From Acanthosepion pharaonis (taxonomy: Eukaryota > Mollusca > Cephalopoda > Sepiida > Sepiidae): DNA of 64,000 nucleotides. Below are positions 31,560 through 42,019 of this stretch, in pieces. Positions within the stretch are counted from its first letter, which is position 1. The number at the start of each line of letters is the position of its first letter. The notes beneath the pieces are model-generated. The model was not told the origin of the DNA and did not search any database. It saw nothing but the letters and a program-made list of their open reading frames with translations. The stretch lies in the NCBI GenBank assembly GCA_903632075.3, contig CAHIKZ030001197.1, positions 503,501 to 567,500 on the forward strand, written 5' to 3'. A program made the position numbers and the translations under genes.

Positions 31560-32220
31560 GAAAAGAAAGATAGAAAGAAAGAATGAAGAGTTCAGAAATA
31601 AAAAAAAAAAAATAGATTCCTCGACAAAGACAAAGTATTTCTCACTTGTCAGTAAAGCCATTTGAAGTGCTTTTCCAATTGATCCTCCATTAATGCAGTA
31701 ATACTTTTAGAGGCGGGGAAGACAGAAAGATAAAGAGAAAGAGAGAAAGAGAGAAACGAAAGAGGAAAAAAATGATAAGTGTCAAAGGAAGTCAGAGAGA
31801 GATTTTTTTTTCTTTTTCTTTTCAGAGAAAAAAAAATAGCTAGCGAAAGACAAAGACAGTGTGAAAAAAGAAAGATAAAAAAGAAATAGTAATTGAATTT
31901 AAAAATAAGAATGAAAGAGATAAAGAGAGAAATAAAAAAAGAAAGGGAAACACAGAAAAAGAGAAAAAAATGGAAAATAAAAAAAAACGAGTGAAAGAAA
32001 GAGCAAGAAATAAAAAGAGATAAAATGAAAGAGAAAGAAAAAAGAAACAGCAAAGGACAGAGAATGGAAAGGAAAGGCAACTAATAAAAGATAGAGAGAA
32101 AAAGAGATAATAGAAAGCTGGAGAAATAATGATAAATAGAGGCAAAGAGAGAAAAGCCCAAAAAAAAAAAAGAAGGAAAATAAAAGAAAAGAAACAATGG
32201 AAAAAGAGAAAGAAAATCCG
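31560..32220 (+). repeat. ~660-bp polypurine tract
   Basis: Plus strand is dominated by GAAA, AGAG and AAAGA words. Minus frames up to 143 codons are Phe/Ser/Leu-rich translations of it and carry no domain. Confidence 0.85.
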
Positions 32221-32259
32221 TTCAACGTAATCAACGCAAAATTTCTCTGTGCTCTGGCC

Positions 32260-32635
32260 TCTCAGAATCTAGGCGATCATGGGTATCCTTAACTTCCTGT
32301 ACCTGTCTTTGGGTAATTTTTCTGTCATCCTTTTACCAAAATTAGTCAGAGGGTTTACTTACTCTTTATCCTGATATTTTTCTATGAATTAAAAATTTTC
32401 TAAGCCTTCTTTCCTCACTTTGTACCAAGTTGTCGCTTTCTGACTATTTCCTTTTCTTATAAAAGTTTTCTCCTTTTCTCAAATCTTCTGTTAGGAATGT
32501 TGTTACCATTTAACGTTAGAAAATGTCAATTCTTCATCGTTGAGAACATTGTTAATCATTCCTTACAAGTTAGAAATACATCCATTTCGGCAATCCCGGC
32601 ATATCTGTTTCCATAATGTGTCCCTTCTGGACTAC
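32260..32635 (-). mobile_element. LINE-C 3' remnant
   Basis: The minus strand gives KIVRKRQLGTK-like residues, then after frame changes NFGKRMTEKLPKDRYRKLRIP near 32360-32270, parallel to the R(K)RQLxFLGH and final DRK-WR-MI blocks of LINE-C. Weak but ordered. Confidence 0.45.
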
Positions 32636-32837
32636 CGTATATACTAGCCTATCATGGGACCTTTGAAAACCTAATTTTGAAGCTAATTTGACTACAGTAA
32701 ATAGATATATAGTTTGGTCAACGGCGTAGCCGGGGTCAGCACTACGTACGTTAATTTGATATCTCGTCTATAATGCGACCTCCTTAAAATTAACTTCAAA
32801 ATAAGGTCTTCAAAATTTTCATGATACACGGGTATAG
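32633..32837. mobile_element. Hairpin MITE, copy 1
   Basis: About 205 bp with imperfect ~50-bp terminal inverted repeats (TATCATGGGACCTTTGAAAA and AATTTTGAAGCTAATTTGAC have complements at the far end). No ORF. A near-identical element lies at 32941-33144. Confidence 0.65.
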
Positions 32838-32849
32838 AAAATAGATAGA

Positions 32850-32900
32850 TACATAGATAGATAGATAGATAGGTAGACTGGCATAGCTAGATAGACTGGC

Positions 32901-32938
<38 letters not shown>
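32850..32938. repeat. (GATA)n microsatellite
   Basis: Imperfect GATA/TAGA units with two AGACTGGCATAG interruptions, lying exactly between two copies of the same MITE. Confidence 0.9.
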
Positions 32939-32940
32939 TC

Positions 32941-33144
32941 TGCATATGCTAGCGTATCATGCGTCTTTTGAAAACCTAATTTTTAAGCTAATTTGACGAG
33001 AGTAAATTAATATATAGTTTGGTCAAAACCGTAGCCAGGACCAGCAGTACATACGTTAATTTTATATATCATCCATGATGTGACCTCCTTAAAATTATCT
33101 TAAAAATTAGGTCATCAAAAGTTGCATCATACGCAAATATATAC
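32941..33144. mobile_element. Hairpin MITE, copy 2
   Basis: Direct copy of 32633-32837: both contain AGCTAATTTGAC, TATATAGTTTGGTCAA and GACCTCCTTAAAATTA, and end with a complementary GCATCATACGC-type terminus. Half of another copy lies at 37660-37705. Confidence 0.65.
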
Positions 33145-33149
33145 ATTGA

Positions 33150-34055
33150 TACTTTTTCCACATCCAATTTTAACATATGACATAAAACATTTCTATAGAA
33201 AATAGACATATAAAATAAGCGTCATGCCTCATTGACCAACACAATTTTTTATTTTTGGTTGATTTTTGACGCATTCTAGCTATCTTAGTTGGAGAACAAA
33301 AAAAAAGAAAAGCTTATAAAATGGAAAACACGAATCGCTATCTATTAAACTTAGCTTAATTTAGCGCAAGGCAAAAAGTATGCAACCGCGCCTACACTCG
33401 ATCGCGCTGACTGTTGCACAGATGGTGAAATAAGCCGTTTCCTTACAGGAAATATTAGGCTTTCACTGACCGATAGCGTTACTGTTGGTTGAAATTCATA
33501 AAAACTTTCTAAAACAGTTTCTCACGGAAATAGCGTCAATAGACCATTGTTATCTTTCGTTTTCATCGGCTTGATCTTGTATCCAAGAAATTAATTTGTT
33601 TATCGCTTCCTTTATAATGATGGCGTTGATGACTAAATTCGCCGTCAAAGTTCAGGTTCAGGACGAGAGGATTCGATTTTCACCAAAACCCGTTCTTGTC
33701 ATCCATACCCTACGCCGTTTGGCTTTGCAAGATTTGGTTGGGGTGAAACAAAATCAGAGTGGAAGAAAGTGATGATGGCGTGAATCTGTTTAAGGGAGAC
33801 CTGAACTTACCAGAAATTGACACATACACTTTATTTCATGACCTTCCTCTGCAGCACATATGGAATTAAACATTCAGAATGCAATAAACTGTCGCTGACT
33901 CTGCTATAATTTCGAGTGGCACATTCTGTAGCATATTCGCCATGCGTAGCCCTCTTCATCCGCTGATTGAACCGTTGAGATATGTTTGAATCGTCACCCG
34001 CTTGTTTCCTCGTTGGGGTCAGTAGTGTTGATCGTGCTTAGTCTGTTATCTATAT
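33150..34055. other. Unassigned sequence
   Basis: A 900-bp stretch, somewhat less AT-rich than its surroundings, with no ORF over 60 codons and no recognised repeat. Confidence 0.4.
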
Positions 34056-34059
34056 TGAT

Positions 34060-34160
34060 TTGTTTTCTACGACATATTAACCCTTTGCAGGTTATTTAAA
34101 GCCAGAAATATTTTTAGATTTTAAGAATTTTTTCGAGATAATAATAGTTTTACTAATTAA
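34060..34160 (+). repeat. Repeat family A fragment
   Basis: TTTGTTTTCTACGACATATTAACCC followed by GGTTATTTAAAGCC and a later CATAGCTGGG. Order fits family A, but the middle is missing. Confidence 0.4.
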
Positions 34161-34169
34161 TCCATAGCT

Positions 34170-34415
34170 GGGGGAGAAGAGGTGGATTCATACTTTCCCA
34201 AGGGTATTTGCGCGTGAATAAAACGAACCCAACAGGAATTGGAACCCGGTTCTCTGATTAACAATTCCGAGTCACTATCCATTACACCACCCGCACATCC
34301 AAGCTAAAAGCACCTTCTATGCCCAAGCAGCCGCCCATTTAAGTACTGACCAGGACCGAAGTTGCTTAACTTCAGTGATTGTAAGAGAACCAGTGTTTCA
34401 ATGAGATATATCACA
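34170..34415 (-). repeat. Composite SINE: 5S head plus tRNA-like segment, best copy
   Basis: On the minus strand, 34415-34301 tracks 5S rRNA: CACTGGTTCTCTTACAATCA, CTGAAGTTAAGCAAC, CTGGTCAGTACTTAAATGGG, CTGCTTGGG. It continues without a break into GGTGGTGTAATGGATAG (A box) and ACCGGGTTCCAATTCC (B box), then a tail with CCCTTGGGAAAGTATGAATCC. Both Pol III promoter types are thus present in one unit. The same fusion in the first copy at 14537 makes chance adjacency unlikely. Confidence 0.75.
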
Positions 34416-34419
34416 TTTA

Positions 34420-35215
34420 TCTAGTATTGAAGAGAGTTTCCATCTTACCATTTTGTTTAAGGCAGTCTTGAAAGTCTATATCGTGGTTATTTTCTCATTG
34501 AGTTATATGTGCTGACCATTTTAATTGTTTCTGCTGCTGGAAGTCATCAAGTAATGTGATTTTTGCTATTTGGTAAAGTTCTTTATTTGCGATTGTATAG
34601 AACCAATCTGTTATATCTCCTGAGAGAAGTCTTGTTTAAGATCAAAAGGGTTTATTCGTTTGAAGCCATTTTTTGATCTGAGAAAAACGGTTGTAGATAT
34701 CAGTTTAGACATTACCGAATGAGTTGAATGCTATATATGATATCCACATGAGAGTCAAAATCTGACATGACTCGAGATTTCAGGTTAATATTTTGGTTTT
34801 GTAGCATTTGGGGTTAATTACCTCCAACACAACTAGTTCTGGGTTCAATTCCCTTTCCTCCTATAATAAATTTGCTAGCTGAGTTTAAATTGGGAGTCTC
34901 GTGTGTACGAAGGATCAAAGGCCTTCCCCAGATCTCTTTTTGGGAGGGGCTTCATGCTTAACCTTAGCTCTTTCCCGTGGGAGAAGTACTGCTTGGTGGC
35001 TCGATGCTTTGCCCTATCTCTGTTTTTCGTTCAATATGCTCCGCGAGGGTTAAGTATTTTAATCCCTCCTTCCACATTTAATCCCTCCTTTCAGCTCTTT
35101 CTTTTCTGACTAATTTAGATAATTACTGGTGTTCAAAATTTAAATGAGCATGGGAGAATGTCAAAAAGCGAAGAACGATTCCCAAAACGGCAAATAAAAA
35201 AAAGAGGTTTGAGAG
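34420..35215. other. Unassigned sequence
   Basis: A 68-codon frame at 34903-35109 has no motif. No repeat family recognised. Confidence 0.4.
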
Positions 35216-35219
35216 TGAC

Positions 35220-35540
35220 AGAGAGAGGCTGAAAGAATGAGACGGAAACGTGAGAAAGACAAAGGCAGAGACTAAGAGAAAGAAAAACGAGAAAAGAAAA
35301 AAAGAAAATATGACAAAAAGACTAAGAGAAAGAAAACGAGAGAAAAAAAAACAAAATGAGAGACAAACAAAAAAAAGAGAAAAAGAAAAAAAAAAAAAAA
35401 AAAAAAAAAGGAAAGGAGTGAGTGTGAGAGATTGAATAACGGGATTGTGCGAGACTGAATGGCGAGAGTATGCGAGACTGAAAAGAGGGCGTGTGTGTGA
35501 GAGAGAAAGAGAGAGAGAGGAAGTGAAAGGGAGGAGGTGA
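35220..35540 (+). repeat. Polypurine tract
   Basis: A/G-dominated plus strand with an A run at 35388-35408. Minus frames of 110-163 codons are low-complexity translations. Confidence 0.85.
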
Positions 35541-35985
35541 GAGGAGAGCAAGTTAGCATTCTGTATATGTGTAAACGAGATGTTAACTTCAGGAGATGTG
35601 ACAATCTGATCCATTTATTTTGTCAAGTCTCCTAGCATTCTCCAAGTCTCGCCGGACATATCAGGCATCTTTTAAAATCACACTAAATGTAAATAAAGGA
35701 ACTGATTTTTCTGTTTTCTTTCATCTCTCTGATGACATTTCATATCTTAACGTCTAAAATGTTTGGGTAATAACACTTTTGCGACGTACGGTAGCCGTTA
35801 ATAATTAAGTATAACTCTTGACTTCAATGTTAAAAAAAACTGTATTTAATTACAATTGCAAATAAATACTTAACAAGAACAAAGAAGTAAAAGTCAACCA
35901 AATCTTGTTAACAATTTCAGTGAATACCTTGCTGCGGGCGTATTACGTGGAGAGTAAAACGTTAAAATTCCCTTCCTAGATATAT
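35541..35985. other. Unassigned sequence
   Basis: No recognisable gene or repeat. Confidence 0.4.
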
Positions 35986-35989
35986 GACT

Positions 35990-37245
35990 GATATAAAAAT
36001 GAAAAAAAAAAAAATTAACAGACATAGAGAGCCAGCTTGGAAGGCAAAACTAATGGGCGAAATAAAGAAAATCAGATGTGAGATTTCTATATTAGATGAG
36101 CTCAATAGAAACGCAAATATCTCAACACGCATGTGCAAGAAAATCAAGCGGAAATATAAAATTAAATCCCTAATTGAAATTTCTTCAATCAAGGAAATGC
36201 TGAAAGAGAAACTTCAGCTAAATGCACAGAGAACAAGACGATACGAAAAACGTTGTGGGTTCGCCAAAATAAAGTATTTCAAACGGGCTTTAAGAAATTC
36301 TACAGGGAAATTGAAAAAGCACCAACATCTATTGACAAAGTGCAGACATTTTGGGAGAATATTTGGAGCAGCCCAAAGGAATATAACTCAAATACAGAAT
36401 GGATCCAACGTGATGAAGAACGAATGCTGGATGCACCTCTGCAAGAGTCGGAAAACATAACTACAAATAATGTTAGGCAATCCTAAAGCTGATGTTGATC
36501 ATCTGTATGTGCCCAGATCCGAAGGAGACAGAGGATTAGTTCAACTAGAACTGTCCTACAAAACTACAACAATTAACCTTCAATGACACCAGGAAACTAC
36601 ACAAGACTGGGTGATATGTGTCAAAGAACATGAAAGTAGTAAGAGTTTTTATTCCATAATAAAAGAAGCCACCATGTTCAAAATGGAGTTTCAAATGGGT
36701 GCAAAAATACAAGTAAAGCACATTACACCGACTGAAGATGCAAAATACTTAAAAAAAGAAAGCAAAAGCAAATGCAACTGACCAGATATACATAAACAAT
36801 AAACCGCTTCATGGCCAATACACTGACCGTACCAAACAAGTTGATGTAGACAAAACCCGTACTCATCAGTGGCTCCATAGTGCGGGGTTAAAAGCTGAAA
36901 CTGAAGGTTTTATCCTTGCTGCACAGGACCAATGCTTGTTAACTTGAAATTATCAAGCACACATACTAAAATATTGTGTTAGCCCAAAATACAGATTCTG
37001 GGATAAATATCCAGAAACAATTAATCATCTTGTATCAGTTTGCAAGGTATTGGCACCCACTGAATATAAAACCCGGCACGACAGAGTGGGTCAATATCTG
37101 CACTGGAAAATCTGCAACTTTTACTGAAAGAAAATGGTATGGACACCATTCAGACCCGGTTACGGAGATTGGACCTGTTACAATTTTATGGGACTACACA
37201 ATACACACAGAACAATCAAAGCTAACCACCCAGACATCGTTATTG
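35990..37245 (+). pseudogene. LINE ORF relic lacking the RT core
   Basis: N-terminal part (35984-36460 plus a second frame to about 36486): REPAWKAKLMGEIKKIRCEI, SILDELNRN and RRYEKRC, then REIEKAP and FWENIWSSPKE. This is a basic, coiled region that precedes RT in this LINE family, ending WI-RDEE and ENITTN. At about 36475-36485 it jumps to a post-RT segment (KADVDHLYVPRSEGDRGLVQ, LELSYKTTT) and continues with TEGFILAAQDQ-, RTRHDRV-like and ILWDYTIHT residues near 37190. The YADD-type palm motifs are absent, so roughly the whole polymerase core has been deleted. Several stops and frame changes. It ends against a SINE dimer at 37245. Confidence 0.65.
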
Positions 37246-37660
37246 GAATGTCTCAGTTATTTCTCTTTAACTCAACCCTACAAGTTTTTGGTTCACCACT
37301 GCTGTGGCCTGGTATTGAACTCACAACTCTTTGGGTTCTAGTCACTGGATCTAACCAACGTCTTTATCCACGGGACCATTATTCTTTTGACTAGATCCAA
37401 AGAGATTTGAGTTCAATAGCGTACCATAGCAGTGATGAACCAAAACTTAGAGAGTTGTGTTAAAAGGAGTTAACTGGGACATCCGGAAGAGGCATGGCAT
37501 GTGGAACTAGGGCAATCTATCCTGGTTGACGAATTAAAGAGTTAGGTTCGAAATGAATATGGTAACGAAGACAAGGATAACATTCCGAATAATGTAAATA
37601 ATTCGAGTAAGCATAATTCTTCATCTCAAAGATATAGACAGATATGTCGATTGACTGTAG
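37245..37660. mobile_element. SINE family S1 inverted dimer
   Basis: Left arm minus (GGTATTGAACTCACAACTC, AACGTCTTTATCCAC). Right arm plus (GATTTGAGTTCAATAGCG, GAGTTGTGTTAAAAGG, TTCCGAATAATGTAAAT). Same palindromic design as 27290-27790. Confidence 0.6.
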
Positions 37661-37705
37661 TCAAATTGAGATCTTCAAAAGTCGCATATATACGGTATAT
37701 ATGGA
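37660..37705. mobile_element. MITE end fragment
   Basis: GACTGTAGTCAAATTGAG, TCTTCAAAAGTCGCAT and ATACGGTATAT match one end of the hairpin MITE at 32633/32941. Confidence 0.45.
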
Positions 37706-37929
37706 AGTATGCTTATCATGATAGTGTTTTTGGGTGAATTATGATCTGAAACAATCTCTATATTTAGTCAGTTGTGTGCTATGCGTGATACACGCTTAGG
37801 CGATCATGTATCTTTCGATACATGACTGACGAGGCCGATGTTTTCTTGCAGTAGGTTACCATCCCTTTCTGCGGTAGACCAGTTACCATCCAAGGATATA
37901 GAACCCGGCCTGTCGTATTATTTACACAT

Positions 37930-38065
37930 AGCTGTTGGGGGGGATTCATACCATTCCCAATGGTATTAGCACGGAAGTGAATGTAATGGATTCAACTGAA
38001 ATTCGAACTTGGCTCTTACGATTCCTCAGTCCGAGCCGTTATCCATTACTCCTTCCTATATTTAG
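37930..38065 (-). mobile_element. tRNA-like SINE segment without 5S head
   Basis: Minus strand: GAGTAATGGATAACGGCTCGG (A-box region), CAAGTTCGAATTTC (B box) and a tail CATTGGGAATGGTATGAATCC, the tail of the 5S-tRNA composite SINE. A 5S-less form of the family. Confidence 0.6.
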
Positions 38066-38509
38066 CGGTGAATATTAATCAGTGAACATTATACAGTGAC
38101 GAAGAAAGATATTATTTAGAAAGTGACTTTTGTTGCGTAAAATAAAAGCTATCTACATCATCAATCGATGCACGTATTGATTAAAAGACTTACCAATGTA
38201 CAGGTGAAAAAAAAAACGATACTAAACAAACGTTCATCGAAGTAGCACATTTGAATGTCTGGAAGAAATAAAAAGAATTTGGCTTTTGATCATTGAAATT
38301 ACATAATATGGAACGAAGTGTCTGGTCATGATTTGTATGCATGATTTCTTAAATATGTCGCCAAGAAAAAAATCATCAGTCAGAATAGAACTAAGAAATT
38401 AAAACATATAAAAAAATATCACCGTACTTTTTACTTGTCTTGTCTTCTTTTAAATCATTTCATTTTTATGATCGAAGATGTTTATCTCTATTCATGTGTA
38501 GATCAATAT

Positions 38510-38865
38510 ATAACATAGATTATAACTATATATTGTAATAACAGATATTATAACTGTATATTTTTATAAGATATATTATTATAATATATTATAACTATAT
38601 ATTATAATAACATTTATTATTATCACATATATTCTAACTATATATTATTATAACAAATATTATTATAACATATTATAACTATATATTATTATCACATATA
38701 TTATAACTATATATTCTTATCACATATATTGTAACTATATATTATTATAACATATATTGTAACTATATATTATTATCACATATATTATTATAACATATAT
38801 TATAACATATATATTATTATAACATATATTATAACTATATATTGTAATAACATGTATTATTATAA
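38510..38865. repeat. AT-rich minisatellite
   Basis: Repeated words ATATTATAACTATATATT and ATTATTATAACATATATT in irregular units of about 20-30 bp. Confidence 0.85.
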
Positions 38866-39360
38866 TTCCTATGGCAAGTATTTTTCTTATTACTGTTTTT
38901 CAGGTATCAATTGTAAAACCAACTCAGTTTTATGAATACTTACATATTTATGTATTTTTGTTATAGTCGTCAGTGTGTTGGTGTTCGAGCCTAGATATAT
39001 GCCGAGATTTTGAATGCTGATTTTCAAGGCAAGCCGGGTTTATCCACGTATTTGTTTTGTTTTCACATACTGATGCCTTTATGACGTAATTTATCACTTA
39101 TATAAAGATTTGTAAATGTTTTTCTTTTCATCACCTGATGTTTCAACCTGGAAGGTATTTTAACAGAGGATGGAAATTGTGACACCAAAATCCGAACACG
39201 TATTGAACTAGTGAAAGAGGCATCTCAAAAGCTAAGAAAAGTACTGAGACACAAAGAAATTTCTTTAGAAACAGTGTTGGATTTCTATGTGATATCAATC
39301 CTCTTATATGCCAATGAATGCTGGACAATCTATCCATGGATGAGGAGAAAACCGGAGATA

Positions 39361-41005
39361 CAGCGACTTACAAAAGTCTACACCCCCTTTGAAAATTTAT
39401 ATATTTTGGATAATTTAACAGGGAACAACATATTTTTTCAATTCCAATGATTGTTAAATAATAAGCAGATCCATCACACTTTCCTTTGATATAAAAATTA
39501 CATTTTCAAACACTGATTCTTAAAATCATGTGATTTAGAAAACTGTCTTTGCAAAAGTCTACCCCCCCAGATATTATACTGTGTTATCACATAGTTTATC
39601 ATTGGTGTATAGAATCCAGAACAATCAAAAGTGGCATTTGCGTTCTTCCATAACAAACAAACTTGCCCAGTCTATTATTTTGCCATATAAGGTGATTTAA
39701 CTGTCTAAAAAATCATCCACCACATGGTTTCTTGGTATGTTGGTCTTTGGAATCTGACTGTAAACATAAAGTGTCCAACTCGGGATAGAAAATGGGCAAA
39801 CCTCTGTCTAAGGAACTTAAAAAAAAACTTTATTATTCAGAAGTGCAATTAAAATAATGGCTATAAAAAGATTGCAAAAACTTTAGAATTGCCCATAAGG
39901 ACTGTTAAAACAATAGTTTTTAGTGCACAAAACCACTGCTACCCTACCAAGATATGGGAGGCCGAGCAAACTTACCAGAAGAGCAAAATCAAAACTGGTC
40001 CGGGGGACAACCTCCAACCCTAGTGCAACACTGGAAGAAATGAAAGCTTCAATTTCCAGTACTGGAACAGATGTCCATGCATCTACAATTTCCAGAGTAT
40101 TGCACCGGTCTGGCCTGCAAGGGAGGGTAGCTAGAAAAAAGCCCCTTCTGAAGCCTATGCACAAACAAGCTAGTGTCAAAAGTCACATCATTGATTCCAT
40201 GACCATGTGGCGAAAGATGTTGTGGTCAGATGAGACCAAAGTCGAGTTGTTTGGAAAAAAATACGAAACGCTACATTTGGCGGAAAAAAGGCACTGCTCA
40301 CCAACATCGTTACATTGTCCCCACTGTAAAGTATAGCGATGGCTCGATCATGTTTTGGGGCTGTTTTTCGGCTGCAGGGCCTGGAGAGCTGGTAACCATC
40401 CAAGGTGTTATGGACAATGTCAAGTACCGAGAAATATTGGAGGCAAACCTGCTGAAGCCTGCTAGAGCTCTGCGCTTGGGTCACAATTTCAAGTTTCAAC
40501 AAGATAACGACCAAAAGCATGTGTGAAAGATTGGTTTGCTAGCAAGAAAATCATAGTTTTGGAGTGGCCCAGCCAGTCTCCAGATCTCAATTCTATAGAA
40601 AATCTATGGCGAGATCTAAAGCTGGCTGTGCATTGACGTTTCCCATCGAATCTGACACAGTTCTGCCATGAAGAATGGCAAAAACTATCAGTAGACCACT
40701 TCAGCAAGCTTGTGGAAGGCTACCCGATGCGTCTGCAGGCTGTAATTGACGCAGCAGGATCACCCATAAAGTATTAACTGAAGACATTCCAAATGGGGTG
40801 TAGACTTTTGCAAAGACATTTTTCAAAATTATCTATGTTTAAGAATCAGTTTTAAATTTTTCAAATGTATTTTGTGTGTTAAATAAAAGTGTAATAGATC
40901 TGCCTATTAAAACAAATTATTGGAGTTTAAAATATTAATTGTTACTATCAAAATAAAGAAAATACACCCAGTTTGCAAGCGGGTGTAGACTTTTGAAATG
41001 CACTG
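39361..41005 (+). mobile_element. Tc1-like DNA transposon with both termini
   Basis: The left end starts CAGCGACTTACAAAAGTC. The right end, read on the minus strand, starts CAGTGCATTTCAAAAGTC, and the next bases (TACACCC) also agree. TA at 39359-39360 and TA at 41006-41007 are the expected target duplication. Length 1645 bp is normal for Tc1. It encloses a degenerate transposase gene. Confidence 0.9.
39792..40777 (+). pseudogene. Tc1 transposase, frameshifted
   Basis: Starts MGKPLSKELKKK and hits a stop after about 20 codons. The first HTH segment survives out of frame (IAKTLELPIRTVKT-like). The next frame, 39923-40336, has RPSKLTRRAKSKLVR, ISRVLHRSGLQGRVARKKPL and MWRKMLWSDETKVELFG, containing the first catalytic Asp. 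Another frame, 40230-40526, gives KRYIWRKKGTAH, KYSDGSIMFWGCFSA and FKFQQDNDQKH (second Asp). A third gives VLEWPSQSPDLNSIENLW (final Glu) and ends RLQAVIDAAGSPIKY. At least two frameshifts and three stops; not functional. Confidence 0.85.
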
Positions 41006-41439
41006 TAGCAAAAATGTGGTTATCTAAAAGGACACTGAGAATTCCATGAACGGAGTTAGAAAGTATTGAGAAAGTCTAAAAGAAAATGATAACGAAAAAA
41101 CAACGACATTGCTTATACAAATTTTTGTAAAATATAATTCTATGTCTACTTTGCTGTAACTTAGCGTTAATTTTGCAACAGTATGTCTACGGTTGACATG
41201 CCTAAAGTGTCATTTCATCTAGACTTGAGGAAATAATCCATCTATCCACATTTGACCTTATTTTCCATTTTTCTATTATAGTTTTGATCCGTCTTTTGAT
41301 TGGTTAATCAAGACATGCCCCCCAATTATTTTTTCTTAATTTTGGATGTTTGGTTCCCCACCCCACCTCCATTTTAACTCCAAAATAAGCTACCGATTTA
41401 TTTTAAGATTTCCCAAGTAAATCATTTTCATGATATGTT

Positions 41440-41517
41440 TTCTAACATCGTCTGACGAGGGACAATTTTACAGTTCGAAACACGGAATTTTTTGTGTAGC
41501 GATGTAAAATATTAGAA
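41440..41517 (+). ncRNA. Candidate type-I hammerhead ribozyme
   Basis: Stem I inner: ACATCGT (41445-41451) with GCGATGT (41499-41505), 7 pairs including one G-U. Outer: TTCTAA (41440-41445) with TTAGAA (41512-41517), across an internal loop. The core is CTGACGA (41452-41458). Stem II lies in 41459-41476, either G-C then two G-U pairs, or one extra G followed by GGAC/GTTC. Next is GAA (41477-41479). Stem III is ACAC (41480-41483) with GTGT (41494-41497) closing a 10-nt loop. The cleavage nucleotide is A41498. All conserved hammerhead positions are present and both stems abut the core. Function is inferred from structure alone. Confidence 0.7.
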
Positions 41518-41624
41518 TAAATGTATAATAATAACATATCGCTCTATTGCGCACATTTAAAAAAAGTAAATGCTAAGAACAGTGTATTCTTAACCTGCCT
41601 GTTCTTCTCTCTCTTTTTTCTCTC

Positions 41625-41627
<3 letters not shown>

Positions 41628-41670
<43 letters not shown>
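41628..41670. repeat. (TA)n microsatellite
   Basis: About 21 TA units. Confidence 0.95.
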
Positions 41671-41673
<3 letters not shown>

Positions 41674-41674
41674 C

Positions 41675-41975
41675 TGAGATGAGGACAATAGTCCGAATAA
41701 TGTAAATAATGTACATAATACCTCCTCTTTGTCGCCATATTTATTACAACGTTTCGGCTGTTGTTCACTCCGGCCTTCTTCAGGTGGTTGGAATGTCGAA
41801 CTGAACCCTTTATTTCGTTCAATGGGGTAGACTGTTCAGTTATCAGTTATCGTCTGTTAATTTCCCTCTGAAAGTTCTCCACTGCCTTAGCCGGGTATTG
41901 AACTCACTCTTGTTGGGTCCTGTTCCTGGATCTAACTAACGCCTTTATCCACTGTGCCATGTGTCCTTGAGGAAA
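41675..41975 (-). mobile_element. tRNA-derived SINE (family S1), single copy
   Basis: Minus strand: TGGCACAGTGGATAAAGGCG (A box), GAGTGAGTTCAATACCCGG (B box), then CTGAAGAAGGCCGGAGTG, ACAGCCGAAACGTTGTA and TCCGAATAATGTAAAT. This single copy lets the palindromic dimers be recognised as two units. Confidence 0.75.
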
Positions 41976-42019
41976 CCTATGTATGAATTTCTGGGTATTA
42001 TAAACCTAATGTCAGCAAC

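Larger units (their letters stand above)
39140..41100 (+). mobile_element. LINE-C RT C-terminus interrupted by a Tc1 element
   Basis: 39150-39358 reads GILTEDGNCDTKIRTRIELV, KEASQKLRKVLRHKEISLE, VISILLYANECWTI and RRKPEI. The frame resumes at 41008 with AKMWLSKRTLRIP, then TELESIEKV. Joining the two sides across one copy of TA gives the canonical order ECWTI - M-RR-EA-EMW - RRMLRIPWTE. The LINE was already decayed (stop after LRIP). Between them lies the Tc1 element 39361-41005. Confidence 0.8.

Noticed and set aside
31649..32234. Three overlapping minus-strand frames that look like membrane proteins
   Set aside because: Low-complexity hydrophobic translation of a polypurine tract; no defined helices or loops.
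35123..35614. Minus-strand 163-codon hydrophobic frame
   Set aside because: Same artefact over a polypurine tract with an A run.
37820..37860. CTGACGAGG string near 37827
   Set aside because: No GAAA box follows at a usable distance.
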